Shown piece after piece: positions 48,733-60,784 of a stretch of 64,000 nucleotides of DNA; the first letter of the stretch is position 1; the number at the start of each line of letters is the position of its first letter. The notes below the pieces were generated by a model that saw only the letters and a list, made by a program, of their open reading frames with translations, did no database searches and was not told the DNA's origin. Position numbers and translations under genes: made by a program. The stretch comes from Purpureocillium takamizusanense (Eukaryota; Ascomycota; Sordariomycetes; Hypocreales; Ophiocordycipitaceae). The stretch lies in assembly GCF_022605165.1 (NCBI RefSeq), contig NC_063081.1, positions 1-64,000 of the forward strand, written 5' to 3'.

Positions 48733-50638
48733 ATGGCAGTTCTGTTACATAAACCCAGTTTGAAAGCAAGCGATCCTGAGCATGACGATTGTTCTCGCGG
48801 CCATGGAACGGACGTGGACAATCTCCACGCACTAGGCTACAAGGCGGAGCTGCGTCGCAACCGTTCCATGTTCACGCTGCTTTTCCAGTCTCTGGCTGTA
48901 GCGGCTGTATGATATTACCCAATCTCTTCTGGGTGACCTGCTTCTGATTCGATACTTGGAGATTCCGTATGGATTCGGCTCAACGCTTATAAGTGCAGTG
49001 TATGGCGGCGGTGAGGGTCCACTCCCCAACGTCAAGTCGTGTGCCGTGACGAGTTGCTCACGAGTCTATTATTATGCAGGACAGCTGGCCATGTTTCTAG
49101 GTTGGGTATTGGTTTGTGTTCTCGACGAGTGCATTGCAATCTCGCTCGGGGAACTTGCAGCCAAATACCCGACGTCTGCCGGACCATACTACTGGTCGCA
49201 CCAAATTGCAAGCCCGCGATACAAGACCATCCTGTCGTTTATAACGGGCTGGACGTGGCTAATTGGCAATTGGACCATCACGCTTTCTGTCAATTTTGGG
49301 TTTGCGTCGCTGCTCGCAGCCGCAGTCAACCTGTATGAGCCCGCCTATGAGTGGCAGCCGTGGAAGCTGGTGCTATTGTGCTACGGGCTATGTGTGACGA
49401 CATGGTTCATCGTTGCCTTCGGCAACAGGTTGCTGCCCTTCGTTGACACCCTTTGCGCCGCATTTACAGCCGTTACGATTCTGGTGACCTGCATTTGGCT
49501 GTCTGTAGAGGCAAAGGAGGGTCGACATTCTGCAGCATATACATTGGTACGTCTTATATGCGCCAAGTCTATCGATACTAACATGAATGTAGGGGCACGA
49601 GGATGTCACATTGTCAGGTTGGGGTAACTTCTCATTCTTCATCGGCATTCTGCCACCGGCTTATACGTAGGCTCATCTTTTGAAAGGCTGCGTTCGTGTG
49701 CTTACCATCGGTACTATGCAACCAGGTTCTCTGCCCTTGGCATGATCACATCGATGGCCGAGGAATGCGGCGACGTGGCCATCAAGCTTCCCCGTGCTAT
49801 CTCACTTGCAGTGCCAGTCGGCTTCGTGGCGGGATTGTTTTTCGTACAGCTGCCAATACTGTCTCCCAAACAAACCATGTTTACTTACAAATAACCAGGT
49901 CATCCCGATATGTGCGACGCTGCCTGACCTATCCGACATACTCAACGCGCCGCTCGGCCAAGCCCTTCCATACGTTTTCCTCCGCGTCTTGGGAAATCCC
50001 GGCAGTGCGCTGGCACTCACAGTGCTGATTCTTATCATCACGATGTTTTGCTCCATCTCGATCACTGTCGCCGCATCTAGGACAACGTGGGCTTTTGCTC
50101 GTGACAGTGCCATTCCTGGTGCTCGACTGTGGTCCCAGGTGAACGAGAAGCACGACACACCCATATGGGCTTTGACTCTCACGACACTGGTTCAGATGTT
50201 GCTTAGTCTTATCTACCTGGGATCAAGCTCCGCCTTTAATGCATTCGTTTCCGTTGGCGTTGTTGCCCTGGCTGTGTCCTATGGCATTCCTATCGCGCTG
50301 TCCATGTCCACTGGTCGAGCTGCGGTCAACACCGCGCCGTGGACCTTTGGCAAGAAAGTGGGCTGGGTCATCAATTCTGTTGCGGTTTGTTGGATTGCCT
50401 TTGAGCTTGTACTTTTCTCCATGCCGCCTGCCATTCCAGTTACGCCTTCGACGATGAACTACTGCATTGTGGTGTTCGTTGGGTTCATGACCCTTAGCGC
50501 TGCGTGGTACGGCATCCATGCGCGCCACGGTAAGCCGCTTTGGTGCACACGCGCTCAGGTTCATGACGCTGCTAACACGAATTTGTGTCAGTTTACAAGG
50601 GTCCCCCCGATTCTGACGGACTTGTGGCTAACGCCTGA
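48733..50638 (+). CDS. APC-type amino acid/choline/GABA permease
   Basis: At least seven exons. Exon 1 is 48,733-48,906, then 48,962-49,010 and 49,080 to about 49,544, with later introns near 49,545-49,590, 49,670-49,729, 49,845-49,899 and 50,528-50,591. Joins give the family segments SLAVAAIPYGFGSTLIS, GGGQLAMFLGW, DECIAISLGELAAKYPTSAGPYYW, TFSALGMITSMAEECGDVA and VAASRTTWAFARDSAIPG, typical of fungal GABA/choline-type permeases (ACT family) with about twelve TM helices. The last exon encodes VYKGPPDSDGLVANA and ends at TGA 50,638. No disabling change is seen. Beside the amine oxidase genes it is a good candidate for uptake of their substrate. Confidence 0.87.
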
Positions 50639-51200
50639 CGGTGGATCATATGGGGCGACAGCAGGGAGTCTCTGGGCAAGGAATAGGGGTCTCACATGTG
50701 TACCAAGTAACTCGATTGTAGCAGAATTGGGCTCGTACTGCCTTATGAAGGCGGAGCTTTGCACGGCGGCTCTCAGCGTTGTTTAGTCCTGTTGACGATA
50801 CATCAAAACTAAAACATGTCTTCTATATAGTTTCCCGACGGGTTATTTGGCTATCGACAAATTTAGCGCACTGTTCAGACTCGCACGCTAAGGTGTCGGT
50901 GTTGCTGATAAGCTGCCGCAGCCGACATATTGATTGAAGTGCCTTATTAAATTGCACAGGCTCGGCACGCAGCCTGGGAATCCGTTGTGGCAACGGTAGC
51001 ACCCATGGGCAGCCCGGTCTGGTGCTGTTTCCCCGCACGCCGCACTGGGTAGTTGCTGGCATTCTTGACTTAATACCCCGATCTCGACCTTGATCAATCC
51101 ATCACCTTCAATTCCGGGGCAACTGACCAAGGCGCAATAGTCGAGCAATCTTGCCGTGATGATGGCGCACGCCCAGACAAAACCGTGCCGCCAGCACCCA
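50639..51200. other. Intergenic region upstream of Zn2Cys6 regulator
   Basis: No other gene seen. The regulator's N-terminal exon and promoter probably begin in the right part of this stretch. Confidence 0.35.
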
Positions 51201-53258
51201 TGACCCAGGACAGACACCGAAAGCTGCCACCAAGCGGCACTCTCGTAGGGGATGTCGAACTTGCAAGGAGAAACATGTGTGTCGAACCCTCCATCTAACG
51301 ATTGACATCGAGTGCTGACCGAGCCTGAAGGTTAAGTGCGATGAGACGAGGCCAGCATGCCGACAGTGTACCAAGAAAGGCTTGACCTGCGGCGGCTACG
51401 TGCGCAGCTTCACCTGGTCGTATAAGCATCAACCAACGTCGTGCAGCCAGGCCGTATTGGAGACCATCGCTGTCAGCCCACCGCCATCGCCAAGCATGCG
51501 ACGAGTATGCGACACTGCTTCGAGTTCAAAATCCCTCGATGATTCAGAGGCCCATGCGACGAAATCCAGCGGAACGAGCTTCTCTTCCGCGATGGTGCCG
51601 TTTGAGACCCTGCTTGATGCCGACAACCACGGCTTCACTGCCGATAGTGTCCAGCCCATGACCATGGAGTGTTGGCAATCGATGAGTGCTGTTCCTATTC
51701 AAGATATTGCGACCGGCTGCGAGCGGTCGCCAGCATGGGTTCCCAGCCCATGGTCACAGGACCCATCCGACTTCGGTGGCTCAACTCTCCCCGAAAGCAG
51801 CAACGAAACCATGCCGCGTCTCCTGTGCATATTCGCGATGGCCCAGAAGCTGTGGAAGCGCTCATGAACAACTGGTTTGGCCAAGTATGCCCGGCCTGGT
51901 CGGCATTCGACTCGCCCCTAAATCTGAATCGGAAAATTGCCCTGGAGATGATGCACAGCTCAGCAGCCGTGTTCAACGCGCTGCAAAGCATGTCTGCCAG
52001 CTTTCTCTCTCCGAGACTGCCGCAACTAGAGAAGCCCGCGCTTCAAATGCTTAAAAAGGCGGCGCTATCGATCACGGAGGAGGCAAACAATCTGCGAACA
52101 AAGGACATTCTAGATTCTGTACCAACCGGCCTGCTGTTCTCACTTTTCTGCCTGGGCACATCGGTATGCTGGTTGGAAGCCGGGCGACTGGGTCTGCCAT
52201 TCCTGAAAGAGGCTAAAGGCCTGCTCTCTCGCGTCTCTAGCCGGGCTATTCTGGCATCAGATGACCAAATCGAGACGTTGGCGTTTTTTAGAAAGAGCCT
52301 TGTGTACTGGGAAATGTTGCTGTCGTTCGTGGACGATTACGAGCCTAGGCAAGAGGACCCCGTCCGTCAGCTTGGTCCTTGTCGCGACACGCCGGGCACA
52401 ACAACTGATCAATTCCTTCATCCATGGACAGGCATCTCAACTCTAATGTCTCATCTTTTTACTCTTTCTATCCGGCTGTGCCGATCGCATCGACGTCGGG
52501 TGTCAAGGCCGAAGGGGACCGAGATAGCCATTGAGGCTGCCATGGAGGAGGCTCAGGAGGCACAGAATCTAGAACAGCGACTACTCGATACGGACTTTTC
52601 TGCAGTTTTACCTACGAATAGCACGGGCGACGAGAAGACCCCCTGGATGCATCTTGCATACGTGGCAGAGGCTTACCAGCTGGCCTCTCTGCTACAGCTC
52701 TACTTAACATTTCCTCATCTAGTGACCCTTCGCCTGCAGCTTGACCCGGATATTGAGGCCAACAGCAAAATTCCTTGCGACAAATGGACGATACCAGTGG
52801 CGCTGCGCCTTACAAAGCTCCTGGAACAGATACCGCCGGAGTCTGGCAGCCGTGTGATACAGCCGCTGCTGTACATTTGCGCGAGCACGGGGCTGTGTTT
52901 TAACGTGTCTCCCTTGTCGCCAAACAGCTCAACATGTCAGACCGAAGCAAACGTGACTTGCGATACATTGCCCATAACCTTGGGTGTGCAGGGTATCTTG
53001 GACTACATCGGCCAGATGCAGGTGGCGGAAGGGGGCGACACTATGTCCCAGATGGCCGTGGAAATCGGTACGGCCCGCAACTTCATTTTGCGGCGGCTCG
53101 ACACTCTGGAATGCACTCTGCAACCGAGGCCTATTGCCGTCGCAAAATTGCTTGTTAAAGCGATCTGGGCTGCGTACGATGACGAGCAGGAAGGGTGCGG
53201 ATCGCGACATTGGTTGGATATCATGGAAGCACACAGTCTACGATCTCTGTTTGGATAG
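51201..53258 (+). CDS. Zn2Cys6 transcription factor (start uncertain)
   Basis: The DNA-binding domain is split by a 54-nt intron (51,277-51,330). Exon 1 ends GCRTCKEKH and exon 2 begins VKCDETRPACRQCTKKGLTCGGY, giving all six zinc-binding cysteines. A second intron about 51,686-51,759 leads into the body, which has HIRDGPEAVEALMNNWFGQVCPAWSAFDSPLN, a fungal-specific regulatory domain (Fungal_trans_2 type). No in-frame ATG is seen just upstream of exon 1, so a further 5' exon or unusual start must exist; coordinate 51,201 is only the edge of the supported part. The setting among permease, amine oxidase and DUF3445 genes suggests local control of that set. Confidence 0.78.
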
Positions 53259-53816
53259 CGCAGAAGTGAAATGAATAGGGCATGACTTGGGTCTTGTACA
53301 CTTACCTAGTATCAACCATTTATCGGTCATGCTCGAGCGTCTTCCGAGGTGCCCGAATATGTGTGCAGCAAAAGGGGCTACGTCCTCGCTGTACTCGGCT
53401 CAGAAATTGAAAGAAGTAATGTATACAAGCTGGTCGTCGGGAAGCTATGATAAACACACCAGTTTTCATGGAATGCTTGGATTTGGCCAAATTGAGCGAC
53501 GAAAGCCGTGCGACCAGCATGTTGTGGTGAGAAGGAGACTTTCCTATCTCGGTAATCCGTTCCGCGGGTTTGGACACGGAGTGACCGCACTTCGGGATGA
53601 TTTTTCTTGCGTGAAACGACTGGTAGCATCCTCTTGTGTTTGTGGCAGACTGGCTCAGCATACGGTTAGACGGCCAGGCCTTATGTAGGGACTGACGAAA
53701 GCGGCGGTGAGATCCAGCCTGCCGCACGAAACCTGTTGAGGCGGCATTTGCAGCCCGCCTGGTGTCAGTGCAAAGCCAGGTCCTGCATGTCGTCGAGAGA
53801 GTCTTCGCCCTTGACA
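53259..53816. other. Intergenic region
   Basis: No supported gene. Overlapping frames on both strands at 53,287-53,840 lack features. Confidence 0.4.
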
Positions 53817-55043
53817 ATGGGATTCACTATGATGCAACAACTCCCATCATTCGATCTCTATCAATTGAATCGACCGGGGCCATGGGTTGCCGCGGCGCTG
53901 GTGGCAGTTCTCATTCAAGCGCTGCTGCGAAAACGCCAAACCAAGCCAAGCGAGACCATCAGCAACAACAACAACGGGGCCAACAAGACTACCGAGACGG
54001 CCATCCCTACCTCATTCCAGATGTCGGTTCCTACCCCGTATCCAGACTGGTCTCTTGAAACGACCAAACCTCTGCCATACCGGGCTTTTCGCTATGGGCC
54101 AAGATACAACATTACCATGGGTCTTCGGTCACTTCCGCCGATCGAATGGATTGAACTTGACAATCATTACACCAAGTTTCACACAGAAAAAGCGAAGCGG
54201 CTACTAGAACGCGGCGACAAGTGCGTCAAGACCGACCCTGAGGCGTATAACGCGGCTATGGAGCTGCTGCAAGAGCTCACGAATTACCTGCCGGCTCGCT
54301 ACCCCAGCTTATACAGGCGAACGGCCGTGGGTATCGACAACCTCTGGTCCGGCGAGTCGCTCAACATCACAGAGGTGCTATTGCGCGAGGACCCAATGGC
54401 CATGTGCGCGCGACTCGTGCAAGACGATCTCGCCCTCATGATTGAGCAACCGGACGGACAATATCGCCTCCTGGCGGGGGCCATCCTCCTCGCCGGCTTC
54501 TGGAGGCTGTCCGACAAATTTGGAATGACGCTAGCCGACATACACACGTCGGGAAACGTTCCGCACTTCGAGGAGAAGCTCCAAAGCGGCATGATGAAGT
54601 TCTTTCAACGGCTGCGATGCGATACGTTTTACGCGCGCAACAACTATTTCATCCAGGTGGACGATGAGCTGGCCTGGAGCCCCAGCATTGGCGACGAGGA
54701 CGAAGCTGTCGTCAGCTGGGGCACGGCGAAGAAGAACAAGGCCATTGAGCACCACTTCTTCCGGTCCGAGAGGCAGACGCTCCGACGGCTGCCCAGGACG
54801 GGCGCGATAGTGTTCACCATTCGCACATATTTCGCGCCCATCACGGAGATTGCCGAGGAAGACTGCGTGCCGGGTCGGCTGGCGAGCGCTGTGCGCAGCT
54901 GGGACGAGTGGGTGGGCGAGTACAAGGGCAGGGACAAGTACGGCGAAATCCTGCTTGAGTATCTGGATCGCAAGCACGCGGAGCAGCTACAGAGGGGTCT
55001 GGACGTGGACAAGGTGGAGAGTAGCAAGAGTTATCCGTGGTGA
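53817..55043 (+). CDS. DUF3445 protein, heme-dependent N-demethylase-like, copy 1
   Basis: An intronless frame of 408 aa from MGFTMMQQLP. One N-terminal TM helix (WVAAALVAVLIQALL) anchors a DUF3445 domain with RPFR-like YRAFRYGPRYNITMGL, WIELDNHY, PARYPSLYRR, LVQDDLALMI, HTSGNVPHFEEKL and the late LRRLPRTGAIVFTIRTYFAP. The founding biochemical member of DUF3445 is a heme-dependent oxidative N-demethylase of dimethylamine. Fungal members are also called HRQ family proteins and are poorly known. An upstream in-frame Met at 53,736 would put 27 odd residues before the TM helix, so I chose 53,817. It is a paralogue of the gene at 58,441. Confidence 0.82.
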   Translation: MGFTMMQQLPSFDLYQLNRPGPWVAAALVAVLIQALLRKRQTKPSETISNNNNGANKTTETAIPTSFQMSVPTPYPDWSLETTKPLPYRAFRYGPRYNITMGLRSLPPIEWIELDNHYTKFHTEKAKRLLERGDKCVKTDPEAYNAAMELLQELTNYLPARYPSLYRRTAVGIDNLWSGESLNITEVLLREDPMAMCARLVQDDLALMIEQPDGQYRLLAGAILLAGFWRLSDKFGMTLADIHTSGNVPHFEEKLQSGMMKFFQRLRCDTFYARNNYFIQVDDELAWSPSIGDEDEAVVSWGTAKKNKAIEHHFFRSERQTLRRLPRTGAIVFTIRTYFAPITEIAEEDCVPGRLASAVRSWDEWVGEYKGRDKYGEILLEYLDRKHAEQLQRGLDVDKVESSKSYPW

Positions 55044-55652
55044 CGTGTCGCCGCGTCCTTGGAATGCAGTCTGTTGATTCATCAGTGCCGTCTGACTTGG
55101 GCTGTGTGTCTTGGTGATCTCGGCCGGCCGTGACTTGGGGCGCTTCTGCAGAGCGACTGCCAAGTACTTCCGCGGCCAGCAGGGCCGTATTGCGTGGTCA
55201 GGGGACGAGGTGCAAGGTGATACACCACTGTAAGTCGGGGCAGGGAGGGGCCTCACATCACCAATCTCAACAAGAGCGGCACAGGGGCACGTCAGTGCGG
55301 GGTAGATGACACGGGTGATGAGGCCACAAGAGACGACAATACGCGGCACAGGCAAAGACACGTTTATCCAGGCCCCTCTGGCCGGGAAATGTAACCTAAA
55401 TCGGCAATCGTTGTCGACGCCTCGTCTTAGGCGGCAGCCAAGACGCCAAAGCGGCGGACAAGGTATGCTATCGGGACCGGTGACTGTATGCTTCTACTTT
55501 TCGTTATCTTCATGGTCTCAAATAGAAAGATCCAACGACACGCTTATTGCTCTGTTCCGTTGCTCTCAGCGCCGAAACCTGGACCAGCACGCGCTCGCTC
55601 ATCAGGTCACGAATTGACACAAGACCCATCGACAGGCGTACCCTCTCAGATC
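55044..55652. other. Intergenic region upstream of amine oxidase
   Basis: GC-rich spacer. CGGCCGGCCG near 55,113 is a palindrome that could bind a zinc-cluster regulator, but this is only a guess. No gene seen. Confidence 0.35.
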
Positions 55653-57943
55653 ATGGCGCTCCGCTCCCCGCACCCCCTAGACCCGCTCGGGGCGACAGAG
55701 ATCCAGATCGCAGTCAACGCGGTGAGGGCGGCACACCAGGATGTCTTCTTCAATGTCGTTTCCCTACACGAACCGCGCAAGGCTGCTATGGTTCGGTGGT
55801 TGGAGAACCCCACAAGCACGAGGCCGCGTCGCATCGCCGACGTCTGTGTGATTGCCCCGGGGGGAAGGGTGGGCGAGGGGCTCGTTGACATTGTGGCCAA
55901 GAAGATCATCGAGTGGAATTGGATTACCGGAAAGCAGCCAATTGTGATGCGCATCAATCGTCGTAGCAAGGTACTTACACCCACTGACATGGGAATAGAT
56001 CACCCTGGAGGAGCTCCAGTTAGTCGAATACATTGTCCGACAAGACCCTCGGGTCGTGGAACAATGCGAGATCAGCGGCATCTCGAGAGACGAAATGCAC
56101 AAGGTCTACTGCGACCCGTGGACGATTGGCTATGATGAGCGTTTCGGCAGCCACGTTCGCCTGCAGCAGGGTCTCATGTACTTCCGACCAGACGTTGACG
56201 ACTGCCAGTACCAATATCCGTTGGACTTTTGTCCCATCTACGACGCTGACCAGCAGAAGATCATACACATTGACATTCCAGAGGTGCGGAGGCCTCTCAG
56301 ACGGGAAAAGCAAATCAACTATCATACCACAGCGATTGAAGCTGCAAGCGGCTTCCGCACCGACCTCAAGCCGCTTGACATTACACAGTCGCAGGGTCCT
56401 TCCTTCCAACTTAATGGAAGGCAATTGAAGTGGCAGAGCTGGAACTTTCACATCGGATTTAACTACAGGGAGGGCATCGTGCTTAGTGACATCAAATATG
56501 ATGATAAGGGGACGTTAAGGGACATTTTCTACAGGCTCTCACTTGTGGAGATGGTGGTTCCCTAGTACGTTGACACGCAGGCGACGTCACAATCCTCCTC
56601 ATGCTGATGACCTATAGCGGAAACCCTGACCATCCTCATCAGCGAAAGCATGCCTTCGACATTGGCGAGTACGGTGCCGGTTACATGACCAACAGCCTCA
56701 AGCTCGGCTGCGACTGCAAGGGTTTCATCAAGTACCTGGACGCAGATTTGCCGGCTCGTGACGGCAGCATCAGACACGTCAAGAACGCCATATGCATTCA
56801 CGAAGAGGATAACGGGGTCTTGTTCAAGCACACGGACTTCAGGGATGATTCCGTCATCATTACGAGGGCGCGCAAGCTGGTTATCCAGCAAATCTTCACG
56901 GCTGCCAACTACGAGTACGCCATTCAGGTAGGGCTCGAGGACCCCGTTCATTTCGCATATACGAGAGCGCAGCTAACCCGTTGCAGTGGATGTTCCATGT
57001 GCGTTTCCCGCCAATTGTATCCGTGAGCTGTCAGCTGACCCGAAGAAGCAAGACGGAACGATTCAGCTGGAGATCAAACTGACCGGCATCCTCAACACGT
57101 ACTCGATTAAGCCGGGTGAGGATACAAATGGATGGGGTACGGAGGTGTATCCAGGTGAGATGCTCGAAGTTTCCATATCGACTACTTTGACGCTCACACA
57201 ACATAGGTGTCAATGGTCATAATCATCAGCACCTGTTCTGCTTGAGGATTGACTCCAATATTGACGGTCCCAGAAACACAGCGTTCATGGTTGACGCAAA
57301 GGCATCTGACGCACCATCAGGATCCGCGGCCAACAAGTACGGAAACGCCTTCTACGCCAAACGGACAAAGCTTGAAACCACCGGTCAGTCCGTTACAGAC
57401 TATAATGGCGCCACCGTGCGGACGTGGGACCTGTGTAATACGAACAAGCTGCACCCATACAGCAAGGTTCCCGTGAGCTACAAGCTCGTGAGCCGTGAAG
57501 TGCCATCTCTTTTGCCCAAACAGGGATCTCTGGTCTGGAAAAGGGCAGGATTTGCGCGACACGCTGTGCATGTCACTAGGTGTAGGTCTTCCGGACGACG
57601 AACGCGAGATGTTTTTTTACCTAACATGCTGTCAGACCGAGACGACCAACTGTATCCGGCGGGTCGACACGTTCCTCAAACGTCTGGTGAGACCGCCGTA
57701 GGGCTGCCAGACTGGATCGGAGACGGGAAAGAGGGGATTGATAATGAGGATATTGTCCTTTGGCACACCTTTGGCCTCGTGCATTTCCCGGCCCCCGAGG
57801 ACTTTCCCATTATGCCTTGCGAACCCATCAGCCTACTGCTGAGGCCGCGAAATTTCTTCTCCAACAACCCTGTCATGGATGTGCCGCCTCAGCAGTGCAT
57901 TACGGCGAGTCAAATGGCGTCCAAGGGATTAGCTCACTTGTAA
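55653..57943 (+). CDS. Copper amine oxidase
   Basis: Multi-exon gene starting at 55,653 (MALRSPHPLDPLGATEI). The N-terminal N2/N3 domains run to about 56,050, the catalytic domain follows. The TPQ-forming tyrosine lies in AANYEYAIQ with its codon at 56,910-56,912. Copper ligands are HNHQH near 57,220 and the later His of LWHTFGLVHFP near 57,765. GPSFQLNGRQLKWQSWNFHIGFNYREG and FDIGEYGAGYMTNSL are typical. Introns lie at about 55,970-55,997, 56,565-56,618, 56,927-56,985, 57,154-57,206 and 57,580-57,640; the last could not be joined perfectly by hand. The enzyme oxidises primary amines to aldehyde, ammonia and peroxide. It lies between two DUF3445 genes on the same strand. Confidence 0.87.
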
Positions 57944-58440
57944 GGACCGAGAGTGAGGAGGCATCTGCAAAGCGCAAAAGGTTGTCTGTAGGCCCACCGG
58001 ATGAAAGTCAATTATCAGTCATTTTTCGCGCAATAATTTACAAAAGACATGGGATCGTGCATAATGCAAGCGCCGGGATTGCCGGTGCAACATTCCCATG
58101 ATGAGCTCTGTAGCGATATCGAATGCAACCCCCCGCCCGGAACGGTAGCACAACCAGGGCTTGAAAGCTGAGGTACCATCACAACCACGTGAAATTCAGG
58201 CTTGCGTCATACAGATCTGCCTAGCCGATTGTTCCACTACGTGGAATCGAGCCGTGCGGCATTGTGCGACATGCGTGCTCTAGCGACTTCCAATCTCGGT
58301 CACGATAGCCGAGTTGCGGCCTGACACCTGTCCCGTGACTCCGTGACGCGCAATCGCGGTCCCATGACAACAGACAATACACTTCGATATCTCAAGTTGA
58401 TGATAGCCTTAGGCACACAGTGTTCCACTGCGTAATCGAG
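57944..58440. other. Intergenic region
   Basis: About 500 bp without a gene. It should carry the second DUF3445 promoter. Confidence 0.4.
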
Positions 58441-59950
58441 ATGCTCATCGAACTGGCGAAAATGACGCTTTTACAGCTTCTTCTTGTCGTCTGTGTCGGT
58501 AGTCTTACCCACTTCGTCTATCGTCTGTTGAAGGACAGGAGAACAAGACACGCCGACACCGAGCCGCCGACCACGAGTGGTCCAAGAAAAAGAATCGTCG
58601 ACGCAGGCTACGCCAGTGTATTTCCGCCATCACAACGACATGTTCTGGGTGAGATGCTCGGCATTGATGTCGAGAACCCTTTGAACCGGTTGCCTACTGA
58701 GTCATTAGTCCGCATGGACGAGGACTATCGCAATGCCGACCATGGCTCAAAAATATTTAGCGGCTTTACAGTCGGCGAAATCGAGGCACTGGGCAACTTT
58801 CCGGACTACGCAAAGCTATCGGGCGTTGCGGAACCGTCGCCCCTCGTTGGGTTCGACATCGACAGCGCCGCTCCGCGGCCATATCGGCCCTTTAGATGGC
58901 CTTACCACCAAACCATGTGTACGTCACCATTGAGTCTCATCTTATTATCAATGCTAACACCTGCGATTAGCGTTTCAAAAAATGGACCCAGACTACTGGA
59001 TTGAGTTGGAGAGCACCTACCGGGAACGGATAGCGCAGCGGCTCGCTCTGTACACCAAGCACGGGTCAGACGTGTTGCAGGCACTGCCGGGCTCGGAGCT
59101 GGCGTGTAAGGAACTCATGGAGATGATGCTCCAGTACATGTGCACGCGATACCCAGAATGCTTCCGCCTGGACAAAAGTATCTTCTACAACAACATTCTC
59201 GACACGCGCACTGACCTGGACAAACTGCATCCGCTTCTTGTCTTGCTGGAGCATGTACCGGAGGACTTTGCCATTACTCTGCGCAACGAGGAGACAGGGC
59301 GCTACCACTTGAGAGCAGGCGTGGTTCTTTCCACCCTCGGCTGGAAACTCAGTCAAAAGATGGGCCTGGAGCTCGGCGGCGTCCACGCACCTGTACCTAG
59401 CTACAAAGAAAAGATGGCCTTTAGCATGGACCGGTGAGTTCTCTTTCCATCTCGACCAAAGAAGTGGCCTAACGTTGACACCTGCAGCTTCTTCACGAAA
59501 ATGCCCGCATGGAGCCCGATTCAAAGGGGATCCTGGGGCCTGGAAATTGGGCAGCCGCTCTTCCTCCCCGAGGACCATCCGGACTGGTCGCATCGCGAGT
59601 CACAGAACCCAGACCTGCACCGTGATGATGTGTTTTTGCGCGCAGACTGGCAGACACTGCGTCGAATGCCCCTTTCGGGCGGAATCGTCTTCAACTTCAA
59701 GGCGCTATTCACCCCTCTCGAGCAGTTCAAGGACGAACCGTGCATTCCATCGCTGATTCTCAAGATTTTGGATCAAGGAGAACAAGGCATCATGAAGTAT
59801 AAGGCGACGTGGCATGTGGAGCACGTGGCGCGCCCGGCGCTCGAGCAGTACGCGCGTTCTCAGATCGAGCGGGGAATTATGACAAAGAACTGGACGGAGC
59901 AAACGTTAGATGAGTATCCATTTTACCCCGGATATAACAAAGGTCATTGA
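58441..59950 (+). CDS. DUF3445 protein, copy 2
   Basis: Exons 58,441-58,918, 58,971-59,433 and 59,488-59,950 join in frame to give 467 aa (474 from the alternative Met at 58,420). The N-terminal TM helix TLLQLLLVVCVGSLTHFVY is followed by a longer linker than in copy 1, then PYRPFRWPYHQTM, SFQKMDPDYWIELESTY, CTRYPECF and ADWQTLRRMPLSGGIVFNFKALFTPLE. The splices restore MSFQKMDP and MDRFFTKMP. It shares its plan with copy 1 but differs widely in sequence and has two introns, so the duplication is old or the two came from different sources. A membrane-bound oxidative N-demethylation role is inferred. Confidence 0.83.
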
Positions 59951-60784
59951 AGTGTAGCGTAAGGACAGAATAAAGAGGGAGGTCATGAGATATGAGACGG
60001 ATGGGGCAGCAGCCATGATGCGCGGTCAACAAGGCTCAGAATGCTCTCAGTAGCGAATCTTGTTCCCTGTAAATAAATGAGACGCGTTTAAGCCGCCCGT
60101 GTACCCGTCACTCGCTTATAATAGTGACATAGTGAGCAGTACAGGTTTCGAAGACAAATCAGGCTGAGCGGGAGTAGCGTGAGCCCGAAGCAGACCTAGG
60201 AGATCAGAGAGTAGACATATCGGCCCGTTCTCGGTGCTTCTAAGCTGCTGCCAAAGAAACAATTAGACGTATTACTTTAGTATCGACTATCTCTACAATG
60301 AGTTCAGACTAGAATTAGCACAGTGTTACACCATAGGGCCATAGTGTCTCTATCCTTATCTTGCTTATAATTTCTATTATACTATACTTTATATATAAGT
60401 GTTTAAAAAGCAATCGTTCAACTAAGAAAATACTCGATAAAGTTTTAGCCGCTTCATAATGAAAGTTAATATAAGGTAATAAGTCATTCTATTTTTACTA
60501 TAAGATAATCATCAGTTAAAGAAAGCAAATGTACCCTACCTCCTTTAATGGAAGAGTTGGTAATAATCATTACTATATATCACTATCTTAATCTCTACCT
60601 TATACCAGAGCTATATAAAATTGAAAGGCTGTAACTTTGTCGTGTATTAAAGGTAGGCTTTACCCCCTGGGATTGATCTTCTTCACTCCCGTACCATTCA
60701 TACACATCCCCAGACTCCTATATAAGTCTTCACAGCTGACCTATACTCTACCGGCTTCTATATCGCTACTTCTCCTCAACTTCA
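59951..60784. other. AT-rich intergenic region
   Basis: AT-rich from about 60,240 to 60,640 and without a gene. A pyrimidine-rich stretch precedes the ATG at 60,785. Confidence 0.4.

Noticed and set aside
53287..53817. Opposing frames of 133 and 165 codons
   Set aside because: They overlap on opposite strands and neither has a recognisable feature.
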